Shown in pieces: positions 47,024-56,515 of a DNA stretch of 64,000 nt. The stretch spans positions 434,001 to 498,000 of the forward strand of contig NZ_JAIQZC010000001.1 of NCBI RefSeq assembly GCF_020164535.1, given 5' to 3'. The notes under the pieces were generated by a model. That model had not been told where the DNA came from. It saw only the letters and a program-made list of their open reading frames with translations, and made no database searches. Position 1 is the first letter of the stretch, and every line of letters starts with the position of its first letter. Made by a program: the position numbers and the translations under genes. Source of the stretch: Psychroflexus montanilacus (lineage in GTDB: Bacteria > Bacteroidota > Bacteroidia > Flavobacteriales > Flavobacteriaceae).

Positions 47024-47371
47024 TTCTTGAGTAAGGTAGTTTTGAGTTCTGAGTCAAATCGTCGATAGTTGTTAGTGAATAGAAATTAGGGATTTGTTAT
47101 TGTCAAGCTCTACTGCCTTTACTTGTCAAAGAAATGACCTTACCCAATGTTCTTTTTTTAATAGTTTAGGCTCAATTCATCTTATTAAATTATTCGAAAA
47201 GACTTAAGTTTTCTGTTTACAAACCAAAAAACAAGAATAACGACAACATTAGAATATAAGATTAAGACATAGACGATTAATAGATTTTTTAATCAACAGT
47301 CTTGATTCTAATGGTCCTGTTTCTTGACTCTTAATTCATAATTCTTGATTTTAAATTCCAATAATTAAACA
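47024..47371. other. AT-rich intergenic region without recognised content
   Basis: 348 bp between the convergent nitroreductase and NAD(P)-oxidoreductase genes. Short loosely repeated words (TTCTTGA, TCTTGATT, TTCTTGACT) give a low-complexity impression, but I see no gene, RNA fold or clean terminator. Confidence 0.4.
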
Positions 47372-48577
47372 TTATTCCTTCCCCTCTACAAAATCTTGTA
47401 AATAGTCATATCTGGGAGTTAGTTTACCATTCTTTGTCATTCTGGCACGTTCCAAGATTCCGTCTAAATCTCCATTGAAAAATGCAGGAATCACATGTTC
47501 GGCAAACATATCGCCGAAGCCTTCACTGGCATCTTTGGGCAATTCGCAAGGCAAATTATCAACAGCCATTACTGTGATGGCATCTTTGGCATCAAAGCCG
47601 ACCTCCTCTTCTGTTTGAGGATCGTAACCATAAAATGGATCGGCGATTGTTGAGGGTCTTATGGTAGAGGCCACAGGCCCATCTATATCACAACTAATAT
47701 CGGCAATCAAGTTAATTTTGAAATCAAGCTGTTTTGCATCTTCTCTGGTAAACAAATACGGGGCATTATCACCATAAAAATGCCCAGCAATAAAGAAATC
47801 GGTGACTTTGGCAAAACGCATAAAATTAGATTCGTAAGGTGTTGGATCTAAAAAGAATTCTGAAATCTTTCCAGGTTTTCCATCCTTTCTTTTGTTATAA
47901 TCCATCACATCAATCACTGTATAAACGGGTTCATCGAATGTAGAATGGAGGTAGTCCTCTACTCCCACTTCTTTGATCTGTAAATGGTCTAAAATCTCTT
48001 TGGCACCTCTGGCGACTTTCCCTAAACCTGAAAGACAAATCTTAAGTTTTGGTATTTTTATGTGGTTGAGTTCGTGCTTTAGGGCTTCTAAATCTGGAAG
48101 GTTCTCCACTTTAGGTAAATCAAAGAGTTGATCGCGTAAACCTAAGGCTCTGAACCCGTTGTAAGCCCCAACTAAGCCTGCATATCGACCAAAACCTATC
48201 AAACGGTTGCCATTGGGTCCTGTGATGACCTCATGATCAAACAGTTCAATGTTTTTATCTAAAACCGCTTTGAGTAAGTCTCTGTTGTAAGGTTGTTTTT
48301 TGATGGTATGGGAGAAGAAAAAATAGGATTTATTTGGGATGAGTGCCTCTATAGGTACTTCCTTGACCCCTAAAAGTACATCACAAGCTGATAGATTTTC
48401 TGAAACCTCAAGGCCTGCTTTGGCGTAGGCTTCATCTGAAAATATGCGAATACTGGAAGGTTCTACTATAAATTTAAGGTCATTGAATTGACTTTGAACT
48501 TCGGCTGCTTTTAGAAGTGAAAAGACAACCCTTCGATCTGGTGGTGTTTTTCTTTCTTTGATAAGTCCTATGGTCAT
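47372..48577 (-). CDS. NAD(P)-dependent oxidoreductase of the saccharopine/alanine dehydrogenase type
   Basis: 401 residues. The N-terminal domain (IGLIKERKTPPDRRVVFSLL) and the following dinucleotide-binding domain (KICLSGLGKVARGAKEIL) match the AlaDH/PNT and Lys1-like saccharopine dehydrogenase superfamily; DLPKVENLPDLEALK and ADISCDIDGPVASTIRP are the later conserved blocks. Probably acts on an amino acid or 2-oxo acid, perhaps lysine metabolism, but the substrate cannot be fixed here. Single-gene unit before the tmRNA. Confidence 0.75.
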   Translation of the reverse strand: MTIGLIKERKTPPDRRVVFSLLKAAEVQSQFNDLKFIVEPSSIRIFSDEAYAKAGLEVSENLSACDVLLGVKEVPIEALIPNKSYFFFSHTIKKQPYNRDLLKAVLDKNIELFDHEVITGPNGNRLIGFGRYAGLVGAYNGFRALGLRDQLFDLPKVENLPDLEALKHELNHIKIPKLKICLSGLGKVARGAKEILDHLQIKEVGVEDYLHSTFDEPVYTVIDVMDYNKRKDGKPGKISEFFLDPTPYESNFMRFAKVTDFFIAGHFYGDNAPYLFTREDAKQLDFKINLIADISCDIDGPVASTIRPSTIADPFYGYDPQTEEEVGFDAKDAITVMAVDNLPCELPKDASEGFGDMFAEHVIPAFFNGDLDGILERARMTKNGKLTPRYDYLQDFVEGKE

Positions 48578-48689
48578 GCCTCGTATTTTAAGATGATTTT
48601 TGCTTCAAAGATAGGATTAATATCTATTTTTACATTCCTGTTTTGGAAACGAAACGCTGGCTTTAGTCTGTAAGATTTAAATTAACGGG

Positions 48690-48805
48690 AAATCTGCGTA
48701 AGGGATAGAAGCGGCATCCCCCGATCCCCAAAGCATTGGGGATCGGGGATACAGCGGATAGCCCGACCCTTCCCTCTCAAGGCTTTGGGAGGGAAGGGCA
48801 ACGCC
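48690..48805. repeat. Intergenic element with two strong hairpins
   Basis: A 13-bp perfect stem (CCCCGATCCCCAA / TTGGGGATCGGGG, 48719-48748, loop AGCA) is flanked by GATAGAAGCGGCAT and ATACAGCGGATAGCCCG. A second stem of 14 bp with one wobble pair lies at 48767-48798 (CCCTTCCCTC / GAGGGAAGGG core). Sequence with the same flanking words is, from memory, recurrent in flavobacterial intergenic regions; I cannot confirm that here. No T run follows, so a simple terminator is unlikely. Confidence 0.55.
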
Positions 48806-48857
48806 CAAAACATGTTCATTGACGTGAAAGCAGTTATACAGCTTCACTTATTTAATT

Positions 48858-49256
48858 GGGGTCGATTTGGTTTTGACAGCAAGACCAATTGAATGGTAAG
48901 CACGCCGAGCGCTGGGATATAGCTCGTAAATCTCATGTTTCACACTTTTTTAAACGGCGAAGATAACTACGCCTTGGCTGCATAATCCGAATCACAGTAG
49001 GATATGCTTAATCCCAACAAGGTTGGGAGCTAAGATGTCTCGCAAAAGCCTTGATTTACGGCGTTTGCAACAGAGGCACCGGTAAAGTAAATATAGCTAA
49101 AGCAGGGCCTTGATGCTTTGGTGAAACTTAATCAAGGATAAGGATAAAGTAGGTGGTTTTCAGCCAGCTTTGTCTCGAAAACTCAAGAGAAAACTAAGCG
49201 TGTAGAAAACTATTGAATTGCTTGTTTGGACGGGAGTTCGAGTCTCCCCGACTCCA
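48858..49256 (+). ncRNA. ssrA: Transfer-messenger RNA (tmRNA)
   Basis: The 5' end GGGGTCGATTTGGTTTTGAC and the 3' end with a tRNA T-arm (GGGAGTTCGAGTCTCCC) and GACTCC pair to form the acceptor stem; CCA is not encoded. The tag reading frame is 48956-48985, giving GEDNYALAA and a TAA stop, the C-terminal ALAA being the protease signal. It rescues stalled ribosomes together with SmpB. The 3' end is a classic integration site, and an integrase follows 260 bp downstream. Confidence 0.96.
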
Positions 49257-49282
49257 CTTTTTGAGTATTAAACTCATACATA

Positions 49283-49316
49283 AACCCTGTAAGTCTATGA
49301 TTTACAGGGTTTTTTG
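49283..49316 (+). terminator. Terminator after tmRNA
   Basis: AAACCCTGTAA pairs with TTTACAGGGTTT around an 8-base loop, followed by a T run. Confidence 0.85.
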
Positions 49317-49323
49317 TTTTTAC

Positions 49324-49351
49324 TAATATCATTTAATATCAAATAATATCA
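49324..49351. repeat. Three TAATATCA repeats phased at 10 bp
   Basis: TAATATCA begins at 49324, 49334 and 49344, exactly one helical turn apart, between the tmRNA terminator and the integrase gene. Iteron-like arrays here suit binding sites of the recombinase arm domain or an excisionase. Nearby, GGTCTCG (49399-49405) and CGAGACC (49495-49501) form an inverted pair, and GGTGACC occurs at 49371-49377 and 49485-49491. Confidence 0.55.
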
Positions 49352-49518
49352 TCTTAAGCGATACCAATACGGTGACCTATTGTACAACTACAAAAGGGGG
49401 TCTCGCTAAGCCTTCAAAGCATTGTTTTTCAATTCTTTACATAAGGTTAAAATTTTATTTTTTATCTTCTTTTTAGGTAGTTTAGGTGACCAATCGAGAC
49501 CTAAAATTTTAATTTCCT

Positions 49519-50739
49519 ATGAGAACCGATTTTCACACCCACTTTCACCTTCTAAATAAGAAGATAAATAAACGTGGTCTTGCACCTATTTATCTACGCA
49601 TTACAGTCGACAGTAAAAGAAAAGAATTTAGTATTTCCCGAAGAATACAACCGGAATTCTGGCATTCTAAAATGCAGAAGGTTATGGGAAATAACCAAAC
49701 TGCAAAAGAGATCAATACCCACATTAATAATATTCGGCATAAGCTTAATAAAATTCACCAGATATTGTCAGATAATGACCAGCCGATTACAGCTGAAGTA
49801 ATGGTAAGTATATTGAAGGGCGAAAATAAAAAGAAGCCTAAAATGACTTTAGAGGCCTTTAAAGAACATAATCAACAAATGGATCGGCTTTCAGGCAAAA
49901 GCATCTCAGAAAGCACTGCTAAGCGTTATTGGACCTGTTATAATCATGTAGAACAGTTCATCAATGAAGAATTTAAATCAGATGATTGGGTTATGAATGA
50001 CATTAACCCTCAATTCATTACTAAATTTGAATACTTCTTAAAAACAAAAAGAGGGTGCAATCATAATTCGGCACTTAAATACGTCAATAATTTTAAAAAA
50101 ATTATCAGGATAGCATTGGCCAATCAATGGATGGATAGAGATCCTTTTTATAATTACAAAGTACAGTTTGAATCCGTTGAGCGAGAATTCTTGAATGAAA
50201 AAGAAATAAAGACTTTGATTGAAAAAGACTTGCATTTTGAAAGGCTGAAATTAGTTCGTGATATGTTTGTATTTAGTTGTTATACTGGTCTAGCCTATTC
50301 TGATGTAAAAAAATTAAATTCAAATGATATCACCACTGGCATAGATGGGGAAAAGTGGATACGCATCAGGCGAACAAAGACAAAATCACTAAGTAGTATT
50401 CCTTTACTACCAATTGCAGAAGAAATAATTGAACGTTATAAGACACACCCTGAAGTTCAAAAAGGAGATTGTATTCTACCAGTTTTAAGCAATCAAAAAT
50501 CTAATGCATTTCTAAAAGAGATCGCAACATTATGTGGAATTACAAAAACCCTTACTACTCACCTAGCCCGTCATACTTTTGCAACTACCGTTACTCTCAC
50601 CAATGGAGTTCCCATTGAATCTGTAAGCAAAATGCTCGGCCATAAAGATCTTAGAACAACCCAACATTATGCAAAAATTGTTGATCGCAAAATCAGTGAT
50701 GACATGAAAATATTAAAAGAGAAACTGGAAAATAAATAA
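49519..50739 (+). CDS. Tyrosine recombinase (integrase) of the tmRNA island
   Basis: 406 residues: arm-type DNA-binding domain (about 1-95), SAM-like core-binding domain (about 105-205) and catalytic domain (about 215-400). The box II residues are seen in HLARHTFATT (HxxR), LGHKDLRTTQHYAKI with the second histidine and the tyrosine nucleophile. The usual first arginine (TGLR) is alanine here (YTGLAYSDVKKL), as in much of the Bacteroidota integrase group. It lies directly downstream of tmRNA, the likely att site, in the expected orientation for an integrated island. Confidence 0.92.
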   Translation: MRTDFHTHFHLLNKKINKRGLAPIYLRITVDSKRKEFSISRRIQPEFWHSKMQKVMGNNQTAKEINTHINNIRHKLNKIHQILSDNDQPITAEVMVSILKGENKKKPKMTLEAFKEHNQQMDRLSGKSISESTAKRYWTCYNHVEQFINEEFKSDDWVMNDINPQFITKFEYFLKTKRGCNHNSALKYVNNFKKIIRIALANQWMDRDPFYNYKVQFESVEREFLNEKEIKTLIEKDLHFERLKLVRDMFVFSCYTGLAYSDVKKLNSNDITTGIDGEKWIRIRRTKTKSLSSIPLLPIAEEIIERYKTHPEVQKGDCILPVLSNQKSNAFLKEIATLCGITKTLTTHLARHTFATTVTLTNGVPIESVSKMLGHKDLRTTQHYAKIVDRKISDDMKILKEKLENK

Positions 50740-50988
50740 CTTAGATTCAGGAGCTATACTATTTTTAAAGAAATTTTTTTAAAGCCTTTTTATTGATTTC
50801 TCTGCTATTCGTAATTAATATCTACAACTTTCACAATCAATTTTAATGCAAATTCAAACAGTATTTGTATTTAAAATTACACATCATATCCATTACATTT
50901 TTTACATTGAAATGATATTAAGATGATTTTTGCTTAAACCTGGTTGATGAAAAATTATAAACCTTAGTGGTTTTCAATTTTTCAATTC

Positions 50989-52560
50989 ATGAAAGTCGTT
51001 TCAATTCTCTTATTCTATATTGCTTTAAGCTATCCCTTATCATCAATTTCTACTGAAAATGAGATTTTCCAGGGGGACTCTGTTTATATGCTCAAGAAAA
51101 AACAACTTGAAAAAGCATACAAAAATGAATCCCCACAAAACATTGCTTTAAAGCATTATGAACTTGGTGAATACTACCGTACAGCTTTACTATATTCTGA
51201 AGCTATAGAACAATACTACGAAAGTTTAAGGATAGTTCCAGAGCGAGACGCTTTGAGGGTGGACCTCACCAATACAATTGCTTCCATATATATCACTCAC
51301 AAAAACTTTGAGAAGGCTAAGGATTATTTGGATAAATCAATCACAGTTTCAAAGAAGATAAACTATTTGAAAGGTCTTGGAATGGCTGAAAGTGCTTTAG
51401 GAACCTGTTTTGAAAAAGAAGGGGACTATTTAAAGGCTTTAGAACATCAGCAAAAAAGCGTTTTGATATTTGAAGATTTGGGCAATAAACATCAGATAGC
51501 CATTGTAAACGAAAACATTGGAAGCATTTACGAAGATTTGAATCAGTTTGATAAAGCTCTGCTATATTTCAAAAAATCCGATGCCTATTTTCAAGAGCAT
51601 AAAAGTAAAGATCGAATAAGTGTCTTGAATAATTTAGGGGATATCTACAGAAAAACTGGCAGCTATCAAGAAGCTGTTGAGTTTACTACAAAAGCCTTAA
51701 ATCTTGCTAAAGCTTATAAGGACCTAGATGAGCAGGAAAGTGCTTATAAAGATTTATCAGAAATTTTTGTAGACACAAAAGACTTTGAAAAAGCTTATAT
51801 GTATTTTCAAAAATACGATGAGATCGAAAAAGAGGTCCTCTCTTCAAAAAATTTAAAGCAAATCAATACACTTCAGACCGTTTATGAGACTCGAGAAAAA
51901 GAAGCTCAAATTGAATTGCTGACCAAGCAAAATGAAATAACAAATGCTAATCAAAATTTACTAATTGGAGGAACCTTTGCTTTTATCTTAGTGTCTGGTG
52001 TGTTTTATATCCATTTGCAACGAAAACGACGAGATAAAAATAGAGTTCAAGCTTATGAACAAAAGCTATTAAAAACAGAGCTAGACAAAAAAGCGATTAT
52101 CGAAAAAAAGCTAAATGACATAATACACCTTAAAACAGCTTCACTTACCAAATACAGTTTGAACATTGCGCAGAAAAACAAACTTATAGCAGACCTATCC
52201 AGTACATTAACCAATATAGCTAGTAGACCAGGAATGGAAGTCCATCAAAAAATTAAAATGCTAGCCAAAGATTTAAATAGAGAACTAAATCAATCCGAAG
52301 AATGGGATGAGTTCATGAATTATTTTAAAGAAATAAATCCACGTTTTTTTAAGCAATTGAACTCTATAATTAACGAAAATCTCACAACTACTGAATATCG
52401 TCTTGCCATGTTACTTCGTCTAAAAATGTCTTCAAAAGAAATCGCTTCAATTTTAAGGATTACCCCTGATAGTGTTCGAGTAGCTCGTTACAGATTGAGA
52501 AAAAAACTTCCCATAGAATCAGAAATAAAACTCGTTCAATTCCTCCAAGAATTAAAGTAA
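50989..52560 (+). CDS. TPR membrane-spanning regulator with C-terminal LuxR-like HTH
   Basis: 523 residues: signal-like start, TPR repeats (about 50-300), one membrane span near residues 325-343 (LLIGGTFAFILVSGVFYI), a coiled coil (about 345-390) and a helix-turn-helix near the end (LTTTEYRLAMLLRLKMSSKE and the DSVRVARYRLRKKL helix). The sensor faces outward and the DNA-binding part inward. Such proteins often sit before a TonB-receptor gene and control it; the next gene is a TonB receptor, 171 bp away. Probable regulator of the phosphorus-scavenging locus. Confidence 0.82.
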   Translation: MKVVSILLFYIALSYPLSSISTENEIFQGDSVYMLKKKQLEKAYKNESPQNIALKHYELGEYYRTALLYSEAIEQYYESLRIVPERDALRVDLTNTIASIYITHKNFEKAKDYLDKSITVSKKINYLKGLGMAESALGTCFEKEGDYLKALEHQQKSVLIFEDLGNKHQIAIVNENIGSIYEDLNQFDKALLYFKKSDAYFQEHKSKDRISVLNNLGDIYRKTGSYQEAVEFTTKALNLAKAYKDLDEQESAYKDLSEIFVDTKDFEKAYMYFQKYDEIEKEVLSSKNLKQINTLQTVYETREKEAQIELLTKQNEITNANQNLLIGGTFAFILVSGVFYIHLQRKRRDKNRVQAYEQKLLKTELDKKAIIEKKLNDIIHLKTASLTKYSLNIAQKNKLIADLSSTLTNIASRPGMEVHQKIKMLAKDLNRELNQSEEWDEFMNYFKEINPRFFKQLNSIINENLTTTEYRLAMLLRLKMSSKEIASILRITPDSVRVARYRLRKKLPIESEIKLVQFLQELK

Positions 52561-52692
52561 AATCGGTCATTGTTTAGGCAAAGTATACTCAATGTTAATT
52601 AATCTTAATTGTTGCCTTCTTGTAGCCATAAAAATACTGCTTTGTTCACTCTTTGTTGCCTACCCATTTTATAAATAAGTTTCTATCTATCA

Positions 52693-52700
52693 TAGGTTTG
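52693..52700 (+). promoter_or_regulatory. -7 promoter box for the TonB-receptor operon
   Basis: TAGGTTTG, exact TAnnTTTG, 32 bp before the TonB-receptor ATG. No good -33 element. Confidence 0.5.
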
Positions 52701-52731
52701 CACACTAGTTCTAACTTAAAATATTTCTAAA

Positions 52732-55494
52732 ATGAAACACAAAACACCAGTAGAATTTAGGAAAATGATGCTTCTCTTTTTTCTCTTTTTCACAACATTT
52801 TATGGCTTTTCTCAATCTCAAAACCATAGGTTATCAGGAAAAGTAATTGATGTATCAAACGGCAGACCTTTAATGGGAGTAAACGTTATTGTTGTAGACA
52901 TGTCTATAGGAACAGTAACCGATCGGAACGGTAACTATGTTTTGCGAATTCCTGAAGGTAAACACGAGCTTTCTTTTAATTATTTAGGCTTTAAAAAAGA
53001 AACACTTTCTATCGATTTGAACCAGGATAAAATTATAGACACGGTAGATCTTAAAAGTGATATTTCCATGATCAATGAAGTGACGATCAATGTGAATAGA
53101 TATGGACAAGCCAAAGCATTAAATGAACAAAAAAATGCTGATAATATCATGAACGTGATATCTTCAGATCAAATCGGTAGATTTCCAGATCAAAATGTAG
53201 CTGAAGCATTACAACGCGTTCCCGGGATTACAATTACTAGAGATCAAGGTGAAGGTCGTTTTGTTCAAATACGAGGAACAAATCCTAATCTTAACTCTAT
53301 AAGTATTAATGGTGAACAAATTCCTTCTCCAGAAGGAGATGCACGTTTTATAGCTTTAGATGTCATTCCCTCCAATGTACTTTCGAGTATAGAGGTGAAT
53401 AAAGCAATTACTCCTGATATGGATGGTGATGCTGTTGGAGGATCAGTAAATCTAAAAACGCTTACACCAATTGAAGGCCAGACTATTTTTAATGTAACTG
53501 CAGCCAGTGGTTATAACAACCAAGTACAAGACCTAAGCCCTGTTCTAGCTCAAGGTGCCATAACTTATGGGAAACGTTTTGGAAAGGATGAAAAATTTGG
53601 GTTTTTAGTTGCTGGAAGTTATGACTTAGACAATCGCGCTTCCAACAATAATGAAATGGAGTATGATGATGGGGAGGTGGAAGAAGTAGAACTCAGAGAT
53701 TATGAATTGACAAGAGAACGATTAGGGATTACCTCTTCATTTGACTATAAATTTTCTCCTTATTCTAAGATCTATCTCAATGCCATTTATAACCGTTTTG
53801 GAGATCAGGAATTTAGAAGAAGCGTCAACGTCACTACTGATGCCGTAGAACGGGAACTTAAAGACCGATACGAAGTCCAGTCCATCTTTAATGCTTCATT
53901 AGGGGGCGAACATCCGCTTGGTGATAATTTTGATATTGACTATATGCTTTCTTATTCCTATGCAGAAAATGACACCCCAACAGAATATGTCACCATCTTC
54001 GGACAAGAATATGAAGATAATGATGGCGAAAGCATAGATTTTATGGAATTTGATACCACAGATAGTGATTACCCACGATTTAATGTGTCTTCTGACGCAC
54101 CTAGTGGTGCTGGTGTTCTAAATTACCAACAGTATACATTTGATGAATTCGAATCTTCTAGCGAAATCACAACCGATAAGCACTTTACCAGCAGAGTCAA
54201 TCTTTCTACAAATTATCAGGTAGGAAGTTTTAAAGGAAATTTCAAATTTGGGGGTCTTCTTAGGATGAAAGAAAAAATGCTGGATCCAAACAAAAGGTTC
54301 TTTTCATATGAAGGTGATTTAGGTTATACAGACTTACTAGGAGATTTTGTTGATAATGATTTTTTAGAAGGTCGTTACGATTTTGGACAGTCTGTAGACC
54401 CATCGGAAATAAGCAGTCTCTTTAGAAACAATTCTGCTGATTTTGAGCTTGAAGAAGAAGATACCTTTGTAGACAGCGAATCTGAAGACTATCGTTCTAC
54501 AGAAGACACTTATGCAGGTTATGTTATGACAAAACTGACTAAGGATAAGTTAAATATAATAGGAGGTTTCCGTTATGAAAATACTGCGACGTCTTACTTT
54601 GGAAATACTGTTGAATTTGATGTAGATGGTGAATTGATTCCTGAAGCTGTAGAAATTAACACCGAAAGAAATTTTGAATTTTTCTTACCGATGCTTCATG
54701 TGAATTATCGTTTTGATAATATGACGGTATTACGTTTTGCTCATACCAGCACTTTTGCAAAACCAAATTATTTTGACTTAGCGCCCTATAGAATCGTCAA
54801 TCGTGAAGATAATGAAATTGAATTTGGAAATCCAGATTTGAAGCCAACACGATCGCTGAATTTTGATATCATGGGAGAGCATTACTTACCCTCTTTAGGA
54901 ATAGTTTCAGCAGGTGCTTTTTTCAAGCAGATAAGAGACTTTAGGTACAATAGATTATATATTTTTCAAGATCCAGAGTTTGCAGGTTTTGAAGCAGAGC
55001 AGCCTGTGAATGGAGACACTGCTCAATTAGCTGGATTTGAACTGAGTCTACAGCAACAACTCGATTTCTTGCCTGGCTTTGCTCAATACTTCGGGATTTT
55101 TCTCAACTATACCTACACCTGGTCCGAGGCTGAAGTTCTGGGAGAAACAAGTGAAGAGGTAAGAAAAGTAACTCTCCCCGGACAAAGTAAAAATTCTGGT
55201 AATGCTGCGCTTTCTTATCAAAGAGGTGGATTCAGCGGTCGAATAGCAGCCAACTATAACGGAGCCTTTGTAGACGAACTTCGTGACAATTCAAGTAATG
55301 ATCGTTTTTATGATGACAGATTACAACTCGATATCTCAGTAAGCCAAAAAATAGGAAAGAATCTAAGCGTTTTTGCTGAAGGTTTGAATCTGACAGATGC
55401 GCCTTTGAGATATTATAACGGAGTAAGCTCTAGACCAGAGCAACAGGAATTTTATTCTTGGTGGATGAATGTAGGAATCCGATTAGACTTATAA
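52732..55494 (+). CDS. TonB-dependent receptor of the Xanthomonas/Caulobacter type
   Basis: 920 residues: signal peptide, a carboxypeptidase-regulatory-like domain (LSGKVIDVSNGRPLMGVNVI, about 33-115), a plug (NIMNVISSDQIGRFPDQNVA, RVPGITITRDQGEGRFVQIR) and a barrel to the end. The plug words match the TonB-Xanth-Caul group, which often neighbours phosphatases. It is followed within 1-36 bp by a phosphatase and a phytase-like gene, so it probably imports a phosphorylated compound such as inositol phosphates. Substrate is inferred from context. Confidence 0.85.
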   Translation: MKHKTPVEFRKMMLLFFLFFTTFYGFSQSQNHRLSGKVIDVSNGRPLMGVNVIVVDMSIGTVTDRNGNYVLRIPEGKHELSFNYLGFKKETLSIDLNQDKIIDTVDLKSDISMINEVTINVNRYGQAKALNEQKNADNIMNVISSDQIGRFPDQNVAEALQRVPGITITRDQGEGRFVQIRGTNPNLNSISINGEQIPSPEGDARFIALDVIPSNVLSSIEVNKAITPDMDGDAVGGSVNLKTLTPIEGQTIFNVTAASGYNNQVQDLSPVLAQGAITYGKRFGKDEKFGFLVAGSYDLDNRASNNNEMEYDDGEVEEVELRDYELTRERLGITSSFDYKFSPYSKIYLNAIYNRFGDQEFRRSVNVTTDAVERELKDRYEVQSIFNASLGGEHPLGDNFDIDYMLSYSYAENDTPTEYVTIFGQEYEDNDGESIDFMEFDTTDSDYPRFNVSSDAPSGAGVLNYQQYTFDEFESSSEITTDKHFTSRVNLSTNYQVGSFKGNFKFGGLLRMKEKMLDPNKRFFSYEGDLGYTDLLGDFVDNDFLEGRYDFGQSVDPSEISSLFRNNSADFELEEEDTFVDSESEDYRSTEDTYAGYVMTKLTKDKLNIIGGFRYENTATSYFGNTVEFDVDGELIPEAVEINTERNFEFFLPMLHVNYRFDNMTVLRFAHTSTFAKPNYFDLAPYRIVNREDNEIEFGNPDLKPTRSLNFDIMGEHYLPSLGIVSAGAFFKQIRDFRYNRLYIFQDPEFAGFEAEQPVNGDTAQLAGFELSLQQQLDFLPGFAQYFGIFLNYTYTWSEAEVLGETSEEVRKVTLPGQSKNSGNAALSYQRGGFSGRIAANYNGAFVDELRDNSSNDRFYDDRLQLDISVSQKIGKNLSVFAEGLNLTDAPLRYYNGVSSRPEQQEFYSWWMNVGIRLDL

Positions 55495-55495
55495 T

Positions 55496-56479
55496 ATGAG
55501 AACCATGATTCTTAAAATTATAGGATGTCTGGTTTACGGTTTCTTAATCGGAGAGTTGTCTTCGCAAGACTTGTCAAAAACCTATGTAAATTCAAACGAA
55601 ACTGAAAGCTTAAATAAGCTACAGCAGGACGAAGAGGGTTTGCATTTCTTTGTCATTGGAGATTGGGGGAAGAACGGCTATTTCCATCAAAAAGAAGTGG
55701 CTGATATAATGCATCAAACAGGATTTGTCCTGGAACCAGAGTTCATTATTTCAACTGGCGATAACTTTTACCCAGATGGAGTTGCAAGCGTTCATGACCC
55801 CTTTTTCAAATCAAGTTTTGAAGATATTTACGAAGGATTCAATCTGTTTTGTCCCTGGTACATCACTCTGGGCAATCACGAATACCGCGGAAATTCTCAA
55901 GCCATAATCGATTATTCGGAAATTAGCCAACGCTGGAAAATGCCAGATCGCTACTACTATAAAGACATAGATCTCGAAGATGCTAATAGTAAAGCCCGCT
56001 TTATTTTTCTAGACACTTCACCTTTTGAAGATTCATATTATAACAGAGAGAAATACAAAAATGTAACTCATCAAGATAGCTTAGCACAAAAAAAATGGCT
56101 CCAAAAAACACTACAAAGCTCTACTGCAGACTGGAATATTGTGATAGGTCATCATCCGTTTTATTCTTCTGGTAAACGCAAAGATGATATCCCCTATGTG
56201 AAAAAACATCTGGAACCTATACTAGAAAAGTACAAAGTTGACGCCTATTTTGCTGGACATGAGCATGACTTACAGCATCAAAAACCAGAAGGGATTACAA
56301 CGCATCATTTTGTTTCTGGTGCAGGAGCCGAAACAAGACCCACAGGCAAATTACCTTATACCAAATTTTCTAATTCTGAATCTGGCTTTATGGTCGTTTC
56401 ACTTTTGAAAGAGAAAATGTGGGTACAAGTAATAAACTGGAAAGGTGACGTTGTTTACCAAACTGAAATCAAAAAATAA
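55496..56479 (+). CDS. Purple-acid-phosphatase-like metallophosphoesterase, exported
   Basis: 327 residues with an N-terminal signal-like segment. The metal motifs occur in order: FVIGDWGKNG, STGDNFYPDG, TLGNHEYRG, VIGHHPFYSSG and FAGHEHDLQH, the set of tartrate-resistant (purple) acid phosphatases. It removes phosphate from organic esters in the periplasm or at the surface. The gene begins 1 bp after the TonB receptor stop and ends just before the phytase-like gene, so all three form one operon. Confidence 0.87.
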   Translation: MRTMILKIIGCLVYGFLIGELSSQDLSKTYVNSNETESLNKLQQDEEGLHFFVIGDWGKNGYFHQKEVADIMHQTGFVLEPEFIISTGDNFYPDGVASVHDPFFKSSFEDIYEGFNLFCPWYITLGNHEYRGNSQAIIDYSEISQRWKMPDRYYYKDIDLEDANSKARFIFLDTSPFEDSYYNREKYKNVTHQDSLAQKKWLQKTLQSSTADWNIVIGHHPFYSSGKRKDDIPYVKKHLEPILEKYKVDAYFAGHEHDLQHQKPEGITTHHFVSGAGAETRPTGKLPYTKFSNSESGFMVVSLLKEKMWVQVINWKGDVVYQTEIKK

Positions 56480-56515
56480 ATGAAACTGAATTTAATAATC
56501 CAAAACATACAACTA

